A stretch of DNA of 5,486 bases from an uncultured Collinsella sp. (lineage in GTDB: Bacteria > Actinomycetota > Coriobacteriia > Coriobacteriales > Coriobacteriaceae). Below, one piece after another: positions 1 to 4,958 of the stretch (position 1 is the first letter of the stretch; every line of letters begins with the position of its first letter). The notes beneath the pieces are model-generated. The model made no database searches. It saw nothing but the letters and a program-made list of their open reading frames with translations, and was not told where the DNA came from. The stretch spans positions 1 to 5,486 of the forward strand of contig UQUD01000113.1 in the NCBI GenBank assembly GCA_900544225.1, in the 5' to 3' direction. Both the position numbers and the translations under genes were made by a program.

Positions 1-56
1 GCGGCCGCGGCGGCCCGCGCTGCATGAGCATGCCCTTCTGGCGCGAGGACCTCTAA
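1..56 (+). CDS. arcA: Arginine deiminase, C-terminal end only (partial)
   Basis: The open frame enters the window in progress (first full codon at 3) and ends at TAA 54-56. Its translation is GRGGPRCMSMPFWREDL. This Gly-rich stretch followed by Cys-Met-Ser-Met-Pro and an acidic Arg-Glu-Asp tail matches the extreme C-terminus of bacterial arginine deiminases. There the Cys of this motif is the active-site nucleophile that attacks the guanidinium carbon of arginine to give citrulline and ammonia in the cytoplasm. The Cys codon here is 21-23. The next gene uses citrulline, which supports the call. Only 17 residues are visible, so the integrity of the rest of the enzyme cannot be judged. Confidence 0.88.
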   Translation, partial: GRGGPRCMSMPFWREDL

Positions 57-68
57 GTCTTTCCGTTT

Positions 69-97
69 CCGGTGCGGTCCCCCTACAACCGCACCGG
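69..97 (+). other. Perfect hairpin in the arcA-arcB spacer
   Basis: CCGGTGCGG (69-77) is exactly complementary to CCGCACCGG (89-97), giving a 9-bp GC-rich stem with an 11-nt loop. No T-run follows (next bases CTTCG), so it is not a canonical intrinsic terminator. It lies 13 nt after the arcA stop. Stems in this position often act as stability or processing elements in polycistronic mRNAs; that role is inferred here. Confidence 0.6.
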
Positions 98-101
98 CTT
101 C

Positions 102-116
102 GCCCGTTAAACGGGC
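102..116 (+). other. Second, smaller hairpin in the arcA-arcB spacer
   Basis: GCCCGT (102-107) pairs with ACGGGC (111-116) around the triloop TAA. It starts 4 nt after the 69-97 hairpin, so the two could stack as a tandem structure just ahead of the arcB leader. No T-tract follows. Confidence 0.5.
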
Positions 117-147
117 AACACTGATACTTACGTAATTCATTTCTTCG

Positions 148-153
148 AAAGGA
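148..153 (+). promoter_or_regulatory. Ribosome binding site of arcB
   Basis: AAAGGA at 148-153 lies 8 nt before ATG 162, a normal Shine-Dalgarno match and distance. It supports ATG 162 as the arcB start. Confidence 0.75.
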
Positions 154-161
154 ATCGAACC

Positions 162-1157
162 ATGGGTGTTAACCTCTCCGGCCGTAGCTTCCTCAAGCTT
201 CTCGACCTCACCACCGAGGAGATCGAGTACCTGCTCAAGCTCTCCAAGAACTTCAAGGATATGAAGCGCGCTGGCGTTCCGCATCGCTATCTCGAGGGCA
301 AGAACATCGTTCTGCTCTTCCAGAAGACCTCCACTCGTACCCGCTGCGCCTTCGAGGTCGGCGGCATGGACCTGGGCATGGGCGTGACCTATCTCGATCC
401 CGGTTCGTCGCAGATGGGCAAGAAGGAGTCCATCGAGGACACCGCCCGCGTTCTCGGCCGCATGTATGACGGCATCGAGTTCCGTGGCTTTGCCCAGGAC
501 GACGTCGAGGAGCTCGCTGCTAAGTCCGGCGTGCCCGTGTGGAACGGCCTGACCACTGAGTGGCATCCCACCCAGATGCTCGCCGATATCCTGACCGTCC
601 AGGAGAACTTCAACTACGACATCAAGGGCAAGACCCTCGTCTTCATGGGCGACTGCAAGAACAACGTCGCTCGCTCCCTCATGGTCGTCTGCTCCAAGCT
701 CGGCATGAACTTCGTGGCCTGCGGCCCCGAGGAGTGCATGCCCGCCGACGACGTCATCGAGGCCTGCAAGCCCATCGCCGAGGCCAACGGTTGCACCATC
801 AAGCTGACCACCGACGTCAAGGACGGCGTCACCGGTGCCGACGTTATCTACACCGACGTGTGGGTCTCCATGGGCGAGCCCGACGAGGTCTGGGCCGAGC
901 GTATCGCTCAGCTCACCCCGTATCGTGTTACCTCCGAGGTCATGGCTATGGCCAACCCGGGCGCCATCTTCCTGCACTGCCTGCCCAGCTTCCACGACAC
1001 CAACACCACCATTGGCGCCGAGAAGTGCGAGCAGTTCGGCATCACCGAGCAGGAGGTCACCGACGAGGTCTTCGAGAGCCCCGCTTCCAAGGTCTTCGAC
1101 GAGGCCGAGAACCGCATGCACACCATCAAGGCTGTCATGTACGCCACGCTCAAGTAA
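162..1157 (+). CDS. arcB: Ornithine carbamoyltransferase (catabolic type by context)
   Basis: A 331-residue cytoplasmic enzyme, the usual full length for the family. It interconverts ornithine plus carbamoyl phosphate with citrulline plus phosphate. Visible motifs: the carbamoyl-phosphate binding loop STRTR (residues 57-61), HPTQ (135-138), the ornithine-side DVWVSMGE segment (from 232, SMG at 236-238), and HCLPSFHD with the conserved Cys at 273. The family usually has Ala where this protein has Ser after HCLP, a mild change. Position directly after arcA and before a YfcC-type transporter argues for the catabolic role: phosphorolysis of citrulline to feed carbamate kinase. Sequence alone does not separate catabolic ArcB from biosynthetic ArgF, so argF is the alternative name. 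Codon choice is strongly C-ending, suggesting high expression. No truncation or frameshift is seen. Confidence 0.95.
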   Translation: MGVNLSGRSFLKLLDLTTEEIEYLLKLSKNFKDMKRAGVPHRYLEGKNIVLLFQKTSTRTRCAFEVGGMDLGMGVTYLDPGSSQMGKKESIEDTARVLGRMYDGIEFRGFAQDDVEELAAKSGVPVWNGLTTEWHPTQMLADILTVQENFNYDIKGKTLVFMGDCKNNVARSLMVVCSKLGMNFVACGPEECMPADDVIEACKPIAEANGCTIKLTTDVKDGVTGADVIYTDVWVSMGEPDEVWAERIAQLTPYRVTSEVMAMANPGAIFLHCLPSFHDTNTTIGAEKCEQFGITEQEVTDEVFESPASKVFDEAENRMHTIKAVMYATLK

Positions 1158-1173
1158 GAGCATCTAGCATCTC

Positions 1174-1211
1174 GCTCGGGGTGTCTTGCTGCACACCCCG
1201 AGCGGCTTTGT
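1174..1211 (+). terminator. Hairpin with weak T-tract between arcB and the transporter gene
   Basis: GCTCGGGGTGT (1174-1184) is perfectly complementary to ACACCCCGAGC (1193-1203), an 11-bp stem with an 8-nt loop. It is followed by GGCTTTGT, a poor U-tract. It starts 16 nt after the arcB stop. It is best read as a leaky terminator or a 3'-end stabiliser that could lower transporter expression relative to arcA-arcB. Full termination is doubtful because no clear promoter is seen before the next gene. Confidence 0.6.
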
Positions 1212-1265
1212 CTGGTAAATATCTCGCACCAGGCGGCAGGCACGGCACGGAAGAGCCGCTTCGGG
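1197..1265 (+). other. Alternative long-range pairing that competes with the 1174-1203 hairpin
   Basis: Positions 1197-1207 (CCCGAGCGGCT) can pair with 1254-1265 (AGCCGCTTCGGG): 11 base pairs with T1261 bulged. This uses 1197-1203, most of the 3' arm of the hairpin at 1174-1203, so the two folds are mutually exclusive. A separate 7-bp inverted repeat, ATCTCGC (1221-1227) with GCGAGAT (1265-1271), lies across the same region. The pairings are read directly; regulatory use is inferred. Confidence 0.4.
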
Positions 1266-1287
1266 CGAGATCAGTAAATGATTTATG

Positions 1288-1295
1288 AAGGGGGG
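1288..1295 (+). promoter_or_regulatory. Ribosome binding site that decides the transporter start
   Basis: AAGGGGGG at 1288-1295 lies 9 nt before ATG 1305. It is directly adjacent to the in-frame ATG at 1296 (too close) and lies inside the reading frame of the in-frame ATG at 1278, which has no good Shine-Dalgarno sequence upstream. ATG 1305 is therefore preferred. Confidence 0.65.
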
Positions 1296-1304
1296 ATGAG
1301 AACT

Positions 1305-2783
1305 ATGACTGAGACCGCTAAGAAAAAGCGCGGTATGCCTTCATCGTTCACCATTCTTCTTGCTCTGCTGGCAATTGTCGCAGTGATTACCGTTATCGTC
1401 TCCGGCACGTCCGGTGGCGCGGTTACTGCCGCCCGTCTGAGCGATTTCTGCACCGCCCCGATTAAGGGCTTCGCTGACGCTCTGCCCGTCTGCCTCTTCG
1501 TTATGATCCTGGGCGGCTTCCTCGGCATGATGACCGAGACCGGCGCCCTGGACAACGGCATCGCCGTCCTGGTGCAGAAGCTTAAGGGTAATGAGATCAT
1601 GCTCATTCCCGTGCTGATGCTCATCTTCTCCCTCGGTGGTACCACCTATGGTATGTGCGAGGAGACCGTTCCCTTCTACGCCTTGCTTGCCGCTACCATG
1701 ATGGCCGCTGGCTTCGACCCGATGGTCGGTGCCGCCACCGTCCTGCTCGGCGCTGGCTGCGGCTGCCTGGGCTCCACGGTTAACCCGTTCGCCGTCGGCG
1801 CTGCCGTCGACGCTCTGACCGGCGTTGGCATTGAGGTCAACCAGTCCATCATCATCGGCCTCGGTGCCGTCCTGTGGATTGTTACCACTGCTATGTCCAT
1901 CTTCTTCGTCATGAGCTATGCCAAGAAGGTCAAGGCTGACAAGGGTTCCACCATCCTGTCGATGCAGGAGCTCAAGGACGCCGAAGAGGCTCACGGCAAG
2001 GCTGCTTCCGAGGTTCACAATGAGGTCAAGCTCACCGGTCGTCAGAAGGGTGTTCTGATCGCCTTTGCCTTCACCTTCGTCGTCATGATCGTCGGCTTCA
2101 TCCCGCTGGCCGACCTCAACGAGGGCGTCGCCAACTTCTTTGACGCTGGCGCTGTCTACGATGCCGACGGTAACGCCGTCGTCCAGGGCTGGTCTGCCCT
2201 GATCACCGGCCTGCCCATTGGCCAGTGGTACTTCGACGAGGCTTCCACCTGGTTCTTCCTCATGGCTGTCCTGATCGGTATCATCGGTGGCCTGTCCGAG
2301 AAGCAGATCGTCAACACCTTCATCACCGGCGCTGCCGACATGATGTCCGTTGTTCTCGTCATCGCCCTCGCTCGTGGTATCTCCGTCCTCATGGCTAACA
2401 CCGGCCTCGACGTCTACGTCCTCGACGCTGCCGCCAATGCCCTGGCTGGCCTGTCCGGTGTGATCTTCGCTCCCATGAGCTTCCTGGTCTACTTCGGCCT
2501 GTCCTTCCTGATCCCCTCGACCTCCGGTATGGCCACCGTCTCCATGCCCATCATGGGACCGCTGGCTGTTAAGCTCGGCTTCTCGCCCGAGGTCATGGTC
2601 ATGATCTTCTCCGCCGCCATCGGTGTCGTGAACCTGTTCACCCCGACCTCCGGCGCCATCATGGGCGGTCTCGCCCTGGCCAAGATCGAGTGGACGACCT
2701 GGCTCAAGTTTGCCCTTAAGCTCATCGTCGCGCTCTCCGTCGTCTGCGCCATCATCCTGACCGTCGCCTGCGTGTTGCTCTAA
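1305..2783 (+). CDS. arcD: YfcC/DcuC-family membrane transporter, probable arginine/ornithine antiporter
   Basis: A 492-residue polytopic inner-membrane protein with roughly twelve hydrophobic segments. The first is at about residues 14-33 after a basic N-terminus (KKKR, 6-9), the last at about 468-492. Hallmarks of the YfcC branch of the C4-dicarboxylate anaerobic carrier fold (PF03606) are GGTTYGMCEETVPFY (111-125), IPSTSG (403-408) and NLFTPTSG (443-450). The paired Ser/Thr-Gly motifs in the two halves fit a two-fold pseudo-repeat. A hydrophilic loop at about 206-249 separates the halves. Members of this family serve as ArcD in some ADI operons (for example in streptococci), importing arginine in exchange for ornithine; the position after arcA-arcB supports that role. 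The substrate is not readable from sequence, and the Pseudomonas-type ArcD is an unrelated APC-family protein. Upstream in-frame ATGs at 1278 and 1296 are less likely starts. Confidence 0.85.
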   Translation: MTETAKKKRGMPSSFTILLALLAIVAVITVIVSGTSGGAVTAARLSDFCTAPIKGFADALPVCLFVMILGGFLGMMTETGALDNGIAVLVQKLKGNEIMLIPVLMLIFSLGGTTYGMCEETVPFYALLAATMMAAGFDPMVGAATVLLGAGCGCLGSTVNPFAVGAAVDALTGVGIEVNQSIIIGLGAVLWIVTTAMSIFFVMSYAKKVKADKGSTILSMQELKDAEEAHGKAASEVHNEVKLTGRQKGVLIAFAFTFVVMIVGFIPLADLNEGVANFFDAGAVYDADGNAVVQGWSALITGLPIGQWYFDEASTWFFLMAVLIGIIGGLSEKQIVNTFITGAADMMSVVLVIALARGISVLMANTGLDVYVLDAAANALAGLSGVIFAPMSFLVYFGLSFLIPSTSGMATVSMPIMGPLAVKLGFSPEVMVMIFSAAIGVVNLFTPTSGAIMGGLALAKIEWTTWLKFALKLIVALSVVCAIILTVACVLL

Positions 2784-2881
2784 GTACCCAACGGGTACCC
2801 CACGGAAACCTTGACGATCCTGTAAAGGATCACCTGGTCATCGTCTGTCCGGTGGGGTCAACCCACCGGTAGACTCCTACC
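2784..2881 (+). other. Chain of potential hairpins in the 3' UTR of the arc operon
   Basis: Starting at the base after the transporter stop there are four inverted repeats. GTACCC/GGGTAC is at 2784-2789 and 2793-2798. GATCC/GGATC is at 2816-2820 and 2827-2831, and can be enclosed by GACGAT (2813-2818) with ATCGTC (2840-2845) as an alternative. CCGGTGGG/CCCACCGG is at 2849-2856 and 2862-2869. GGTAG/CTACC is at 2868-2872 and 2877-2881. CCCCAC (2798-2803) can also pair with GTGGGG (2852-2857), competing with the third stem. None has a T-tract. The density of pairing is unusual for random spacer; function is unknown. Confidence 0.5.
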
Positions 2882-2885
2882 TTTA

Positions 2886-2921
2886 GCCCCCTCCCGTTCC
2901 GTGCGCGGGAGGGGGCGCTCT
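2886..2921 (+). terminator. GC-rich terminator-like hairpin after the transporter gene
   Basis: GCCCCCTCCCG (2886-2896) pairs perfectly with CGGGAGGGGGC (2906-2916) around a 9-nt loop, an 11-bp stem that is almost all GC. The following GCTCTCATG contains few T residues, so termination may be incomplete; a better terminator follows 40 bp later. Confidence 0.65.
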
Positions 2922-2958
2922 CATGTTGCGCACCGCCCAGAACGACAATTTGTCATTC

Positions 2959-3000
2959 AAAAGGCAAGGCATGACCAGAAGGTCTATGCCTTGCCTTTTT
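2959..3000 (+). terminator. Strong rho-independent terminator, probably bidirectional
   Basis: AAAAGGCAAGGCAT (2959-2972) is perfectly complementary to ATGCCTTGCCTTTT (2986-2999). Inside it GACC (2973-2976) pairs with GGTC (2981-2984) around the tetraloop AGAA, leaving only T2985 bulged. The stem runs into TTTTT on the + strand, and the AAAA at its 5' base gives a T-run on the - strand, so it could stop transcription from either side. It closes the arc transcription unit. Confidence 0.92.
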
Positions 3001-3047
3001 CATGCCAACTTGTACGTTTTGGACGTCGCTCGCTGACTTATGCTCAA

Positions 3048-3072
3048 CCTGCGACGTTCCCCTTGTTGGTGC
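3048..3072. repeat. Imperfect 25-bp direct repeat, copy 1
   Basis: Starts CCTGCGACGTT and ends TTGTTGGTGC. It matches copy 2 (3121-3145) at 21 of 25 positions; three of the four differences are C/T. Start-to-start spacing is 73 bp, not a multiple of three, so this is not a protein-level repeat. Confidence 0.65.
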
Positions 3073-3080
3073 AGGGGGAA
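3057..3080 (+). other. Hairpin overlapping direct repeat copy 1
   Basis: TTCCCCTTG (3057-3065) pairs with CAGGGGGAA (3072-3080), nine pairs including one T-G wobble, around the loop TTGGTG. No T-tract follows. Copy 2 of the repeat has lost the C-run and cannot form the same stem. Confidence 0.45.
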
Positions 3081-3120
3081 GCTTGCTCGCTCTGGTGCCC
3101 GTTCGCTGGCTTCGGCTCTG

Positions 3121-3145
3121 CCTGCGATGTTTTCATTGTTGGTGC
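3121..3145. repeat. Imperfect 25-bp direct repeat, copy 2
   Basis: Starts CCTGCGATGTT and ends TTGTTGGTGC, 21 of 25 identical to copy 1. The terminal octamer GTTGGTGC occurs a third time at 3213-3220, 75 bp further on, but the sequence before that third copy is not clearly conserved. Confidence 0.65.
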
Positions 3146-3258
3146 TGAGTGACTTGTTCCCCGTTCCAAACGAGCTGCCCCGGGTCCCCGGTGGTTGTGG
3201 TGAGCGTGTTTGGTTGGTGCCTGTTGATGGTCTGGGTATCGGGGAGGGCGGGCTCCGT

Positions 3259-3264
3259 TATAAT
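3259..3264 (+). promoter_or_regulatory. -10 element of the UPF0371 gene promoter
   Basis: A perfect TATAAT at 3259-3264, 39 bp before the chosen start codon, would place transcription start near 3271. The sequence 16-18 bp upstream (around 3235-3242) is G-rich with no good -35 match; the TTGATG at 3224-3229 is too far away (29 bp). Either a weak -35 or an activator is implied. Its position after a strong terminator supports a separate transcription unit. Confidence 0.6.
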
Positions 3265-3292
3265 CGCCTAGGACATTAAATGGAAACGGGAC

Positions 3293-3297
3293 GGGAG
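3293..3297 (+). promoter_or_regulatory. Ribosome binding site that decides the UPF0371 start
   Basis: GGGAG at 3293-3297 sits 6 nt before ATG 3304. The upstream in-frame ATG at 3280 has no Shine-Dalgarno sequence (it follows GACATTAA) and would add eight residues not expected in this family. Confidence 0.65.
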
Positions 3298-3303
3298 CCA
3301 CAC

Positions 3304-4785
3304 ATGCGCCAGGGTTTCGACAACGCGAAGTACATCGAGCTGCAGGCTGCTCACATTAAGGAGCGCATCTCGCAGTTTGGTGGCAAGCTCTATTTGGAGT
3401 TTGGCGGCAAGCTGTTTGACGACTATCATGCGAGTCGCGTGCTGCCGGGTTTTGAGCCGGACAGCAAGTTCCGCATGCTCAAGAGCATTGCCGACGACGT
3501 CGAGGTCATCATCGCAATCAATGCAAACCATATCGAGAAGAACAAGGCCCGTGGCGACCTGGGCATTACCTATGACGAGGACGTCTTGCGCCTGGTCGAC
3601 CTGTTCCGCGGCAACGGTTTTGCTGTCGCGGCCGTGGTTATCACGCAGTATGCCGGTCAGCCCGCTGCCGACGTCTTCCGCAATCGTCTGAATGCACTCG
3701 GCATTCCCGCCAAGCTGCACTATCCCATTGAGGGCTATCCGCACGACGTCGATCTGATCGTTTCTGACGAAGGCTACGGCAAGAACGAGTTCGTCGAGAC
3801 CACGCGTCCGCTCGTTGTCGTGACGGCGCCCGGCCCTGGCTCGGGCAAGCTCGCCACCTGCCTCTCACAGCTGTATCACGAGCATAAGCACGGCACCGCC
3901 GCCGGTTATGCCAAGTTTGAGACCTTCCCGGTCTGGAATCTTCCCCTGACGCATCCGGTCAATATTGCCTACGAGGCCGCCACGGCGGACCTCGACGATG
4001 CCAACATCATCGATTCCTTTCACCTTGAGGCCTACAACAAGACCACGGTCAACTACAACCGCGACGTCGAGGCCTTCCCGGTGGTCCGTGCCCTGATGGA
4101 AAAGATCCTAGGCAAGAGCCCCTACCAGAGTCCCACGGACATGGGCGTCAATATGGTCGGCTTTGCCATCACCGATGACGATGCCTGCCGCGACGCTTCC
4201 AAGATGGAGATCGTCCGCCGCTACTTTACCGCGGTCGAAAATGTGCGCCGTACCGGTGTGGGCGATGAGCAAGTCGACCGTCTCAAGATTATTATGAAGA
4301 AGGCCGGCATCGATAAGAACTACTCACCGGCGCGCTCGGCGGCCCTAACCAGGGAGCAGCTGACGGGTGGTCCCGTGGGCGCCATGGTCATGCCGGACGG
4401 TTCCGTGGTGACCGGTAAGACCTCCACGCGCCTGGGCGCCGCAAGTTCGCTCATTATGAACGCTCTCAAGCATGTTTCGGGCGTCGACCTTGAGCTTGAA
4501 GTCATCAGCGACGAGGCGATCGAGCCCATCAGCAAGCTCAAGACGCATTTCCTGGGCAGCAAAAACCCGCGCCTTCACACCGACGAGACGCTTATGGCGC
4601 TGTCGATCACCTCGGCTACGAGCGAGACGGCCGCTCGTGTCCTTTCGGGCCTGGAGCAGCTGCGCGGTTGCGATGCCTTCTTTAGCGTGATTATCTCGCC
4701 GACGGACGAGACGGTGTTGCGTAAACTGGGCATCAACGTGTGCTGCGAGCCCAAGTTTGAGCGTCGTGGTTTCTTCCATCGCTAA
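3304..4785 (+). CDS. UPF0371 / DUF1846 family protein, function unknown
   Basis: A 493-residue protein, no signal peptide or membrane segment, so probably cytoplasmic. Length and sequence fit the DUF1846 family (PF08903, UPF0371), which is typically about 490-500 residues; its biochemical function is not established to my knowledge. The N-terminus GFDNAKYIELQ (4-14) and the block LYLEFGGKLFDDYHASRVLP (29-48) are family hallmarks. A glycine-rich VVTAPGPGSGKLATC segment has GPGSGK at 177-182. It resembles a nucleotide-binding loop but does not fit the strict Walker A spacing. A second conserved-looking stretch is TGKTSTRLGAASSLIMNALK (370-389), also Gly/Lys/Ser/Thr-rich. The gene stands alone with its own promoter element and terminator, so its location after the arc operon need not mean a shared role. 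ATG 3280 is a less likely start. No frameshift is seen. Confidence 0.9.
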   Translation: MRQGFDNAKYIELQAAHIKERISQFGGKLYLEFGGKLFDDYHASRVLPGFEPDSKFRMLKSIADDVEVIIAINANHIEKNKARGDLGITYDEDVLRLVDLFRGNGFAVAAVVITQYAGQPAADVFRNRLNALGIPAKLHYPIEGYPHDVDLIVSDEGYGKNEFVETTRPLVVVTAPGPGSGKLATCLSQLYHEHKHGTAAGYAKFETFPVWNLPLTHPVNIAYEAATADLDDANIIDSFHLEAYNKTTVNYNRDVEAFPVVRALMEKILGKSPYQSPTDMGVNMVGFAITDDDACRDASKMEIVRRYFTAVENVRRTGVGDEQVDRLKIIMKKAGIDKNYSPARSAALTREQLTGGPVGAMVMPDGSVVTGKTSTRLGAASSLIMNALKHVSGVDLELEVISDEAIEPISKLKTHFLGSKNPRLHTDETLMALSITSATSETAARVLSGLEQLRGCDAFFSVIISPTDETVLRKLGINVCCEPKFERRGFFHR

Positions 4786-4793
4786 GTTTGAAG

Positions 4794-4803
4794 TACCGCG
4801 GTA
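4794..4803. repeat. 10-bp perfect palindrome after the UPF0371 stop
   Basis: TACCGCGGTA (4794-4803) lies between the stop codon and the terminator. It cannot form a normal hairpin because it has no loop. It may be chance in GC-rich DNA. Confidence 0.3.
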
Positions 4804-4819
4804 ATTGCATCGCATTTTG

Positions 4820-4852
4820 GCCGTATCGGGTTAGCGCCCAGTACGGCTTTTT
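4820..4852 (+). terminator. Rho-independent terminator of the UPF0371 gene
   Basis: GCCGTA (4820-4825) pairs with TACGGC (4842-4847). The stem can be extended by a T-G wobble, one mismatch, and GGG (4828-4830) with CCC (4837-4839) around a 6-nt loop. TTTTT follows directly at 4848-4852. It starts 34 nt after the stop codon. Confidence 0.85.
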
Positions 4853-4866
4853 GATCAATAAAGCGT

Positions 4867-4885
4867 CTATTTCGGCGAAAAATAG
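4867..4885. promoter_or_regulatory. Inverted repeat, possible operator upstream of the winged-helix gene
   Basis: CTATTT (4867-4872) and AAATAG (4880-4885) form a 6-bp inverted repeat with a 7-bp centre; inside it TTTCG/CGAAA (4870-4880) gives an alternative symmetry. It lies about 30 bp upstream of the proposed -10 region. Operator function is only a possibility. Confidence 0.3.
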
Positions 4886-4889
4886 CCGT

Positions 4890-4898
4890 TTACCTGCC
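4890..4898. repeat. TTACCTGCC direct repeat, copy 1
   Basis: An identical 9-mer recurs at 4969-4977, 79 bp downstream. The two copies lie on either side of the proposed promoter of the winged-helix gene. Confidence 0.35.
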
Positions 4899-4916
4899 TA
4901 AAAACAATTTGGGCGG

Positions 4917-4924
4917 TATACAAT
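4917..4924 (+). promoter_or_regulatory. Probable -10 region of the winged-helix gene
   Basis: TATACAAT at 4917-4924 contains overlapping -10-like hexamers TATACA and TACAAT in a locally AT-rich stretch after the UPF0371 terminator. No convincing -35 is seen at 16-18 bp. Transcription would begin near 4930, giving a leader of about 110 nt. That leader holds a small hairpin, CATCC (4939-4943) with GGATG (4950-4954). Confidence 0.45.
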
Positions 4925-4958
4925 AATCGTAACTGTTTCATCCTTAGCGGGATGCCGC

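Larger units (their letters stand above)
3001..3258. other. Non-coding spacer before the UPF0371 gene
   Basis: No convincing gene is visible between the 2959-3000 terminator and the promoter of the UPF0371 gene. Short frames here lack Shine-Dalgarno sequences and have an arbitrary-looking composition. The stretch is rich in G and T on the + strand and holds an imperfect direct repeat (3048-3072 and 3121-3145), one good hairpin (3057-3080) and repeated GTTGGTGC octamers. No tRNA cloverleaf was recognised. Confidence 0.6.

Noticed and set aside
128..145. ArgR-type operator near ATTCA (135-139) upstream of arcB
   Set aside because: Only one half-site resembles the ARG box; the matching TGAAT half is absent, and the nearby TTACGTAA palindrome is too short to interpret.
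560..1288. 242-codon + strand open frame overlapping arcB
   Set aside because: It lies in another frame of the confidently identified arcB gene, its product is rich in Arg/His/Gly as expected of a shifted GC-rich gene, and it has no family signature.
1341..2018. 225-codon - strand open frame opposite the transporter gene
   Set aside because: It is antisense to a clear membrane protein; its His/Gln/Asp/Gly-rich product is the mirror of hydrophobic codons. No ribosome binding site or recognisable domain.
2901..3152. 83-codon + strand frame in the spacer
   Set aside because: It would be translated through the loop of one terminator hairpin and the whole of the strong terminator at 2959-3000, and has no Shine-Dalgarno sequence.
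3048..3220. CRISPR array
   Set aside because: There are only two diverged copies plus an octamer, with 48-bp gaps and 84 percent identity, unlike the near-identical repeats of an array, and no cas genes are present.
3001..3258. tRNA or riboswitch in the long spacer
   Set aside because: I found no acceptor/T-arm pattern or known riboswitch core; the only good stem is 3057-3080.
3040..3279. 79-codon + strand frame in the spacer
   Set aside because: No ribosome binding site, it runs through the repeats and the TATAAT element, and the product resembles no family I know.
3044..3301. 85-codon - strand frame in the spacer
   Set aside because: It covers the promoter of the UPF0371 gene on the opposite strand, lacks a ribosome binding site and has low-complexity, Pro/His-rich composition.
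4345..4815. 156-codon - strand open frame opposite the UPF0371 gene
   Set aside because: It is antisense to a conserved family protein and starts in the terminator region of that gene; no independent coding evidence.
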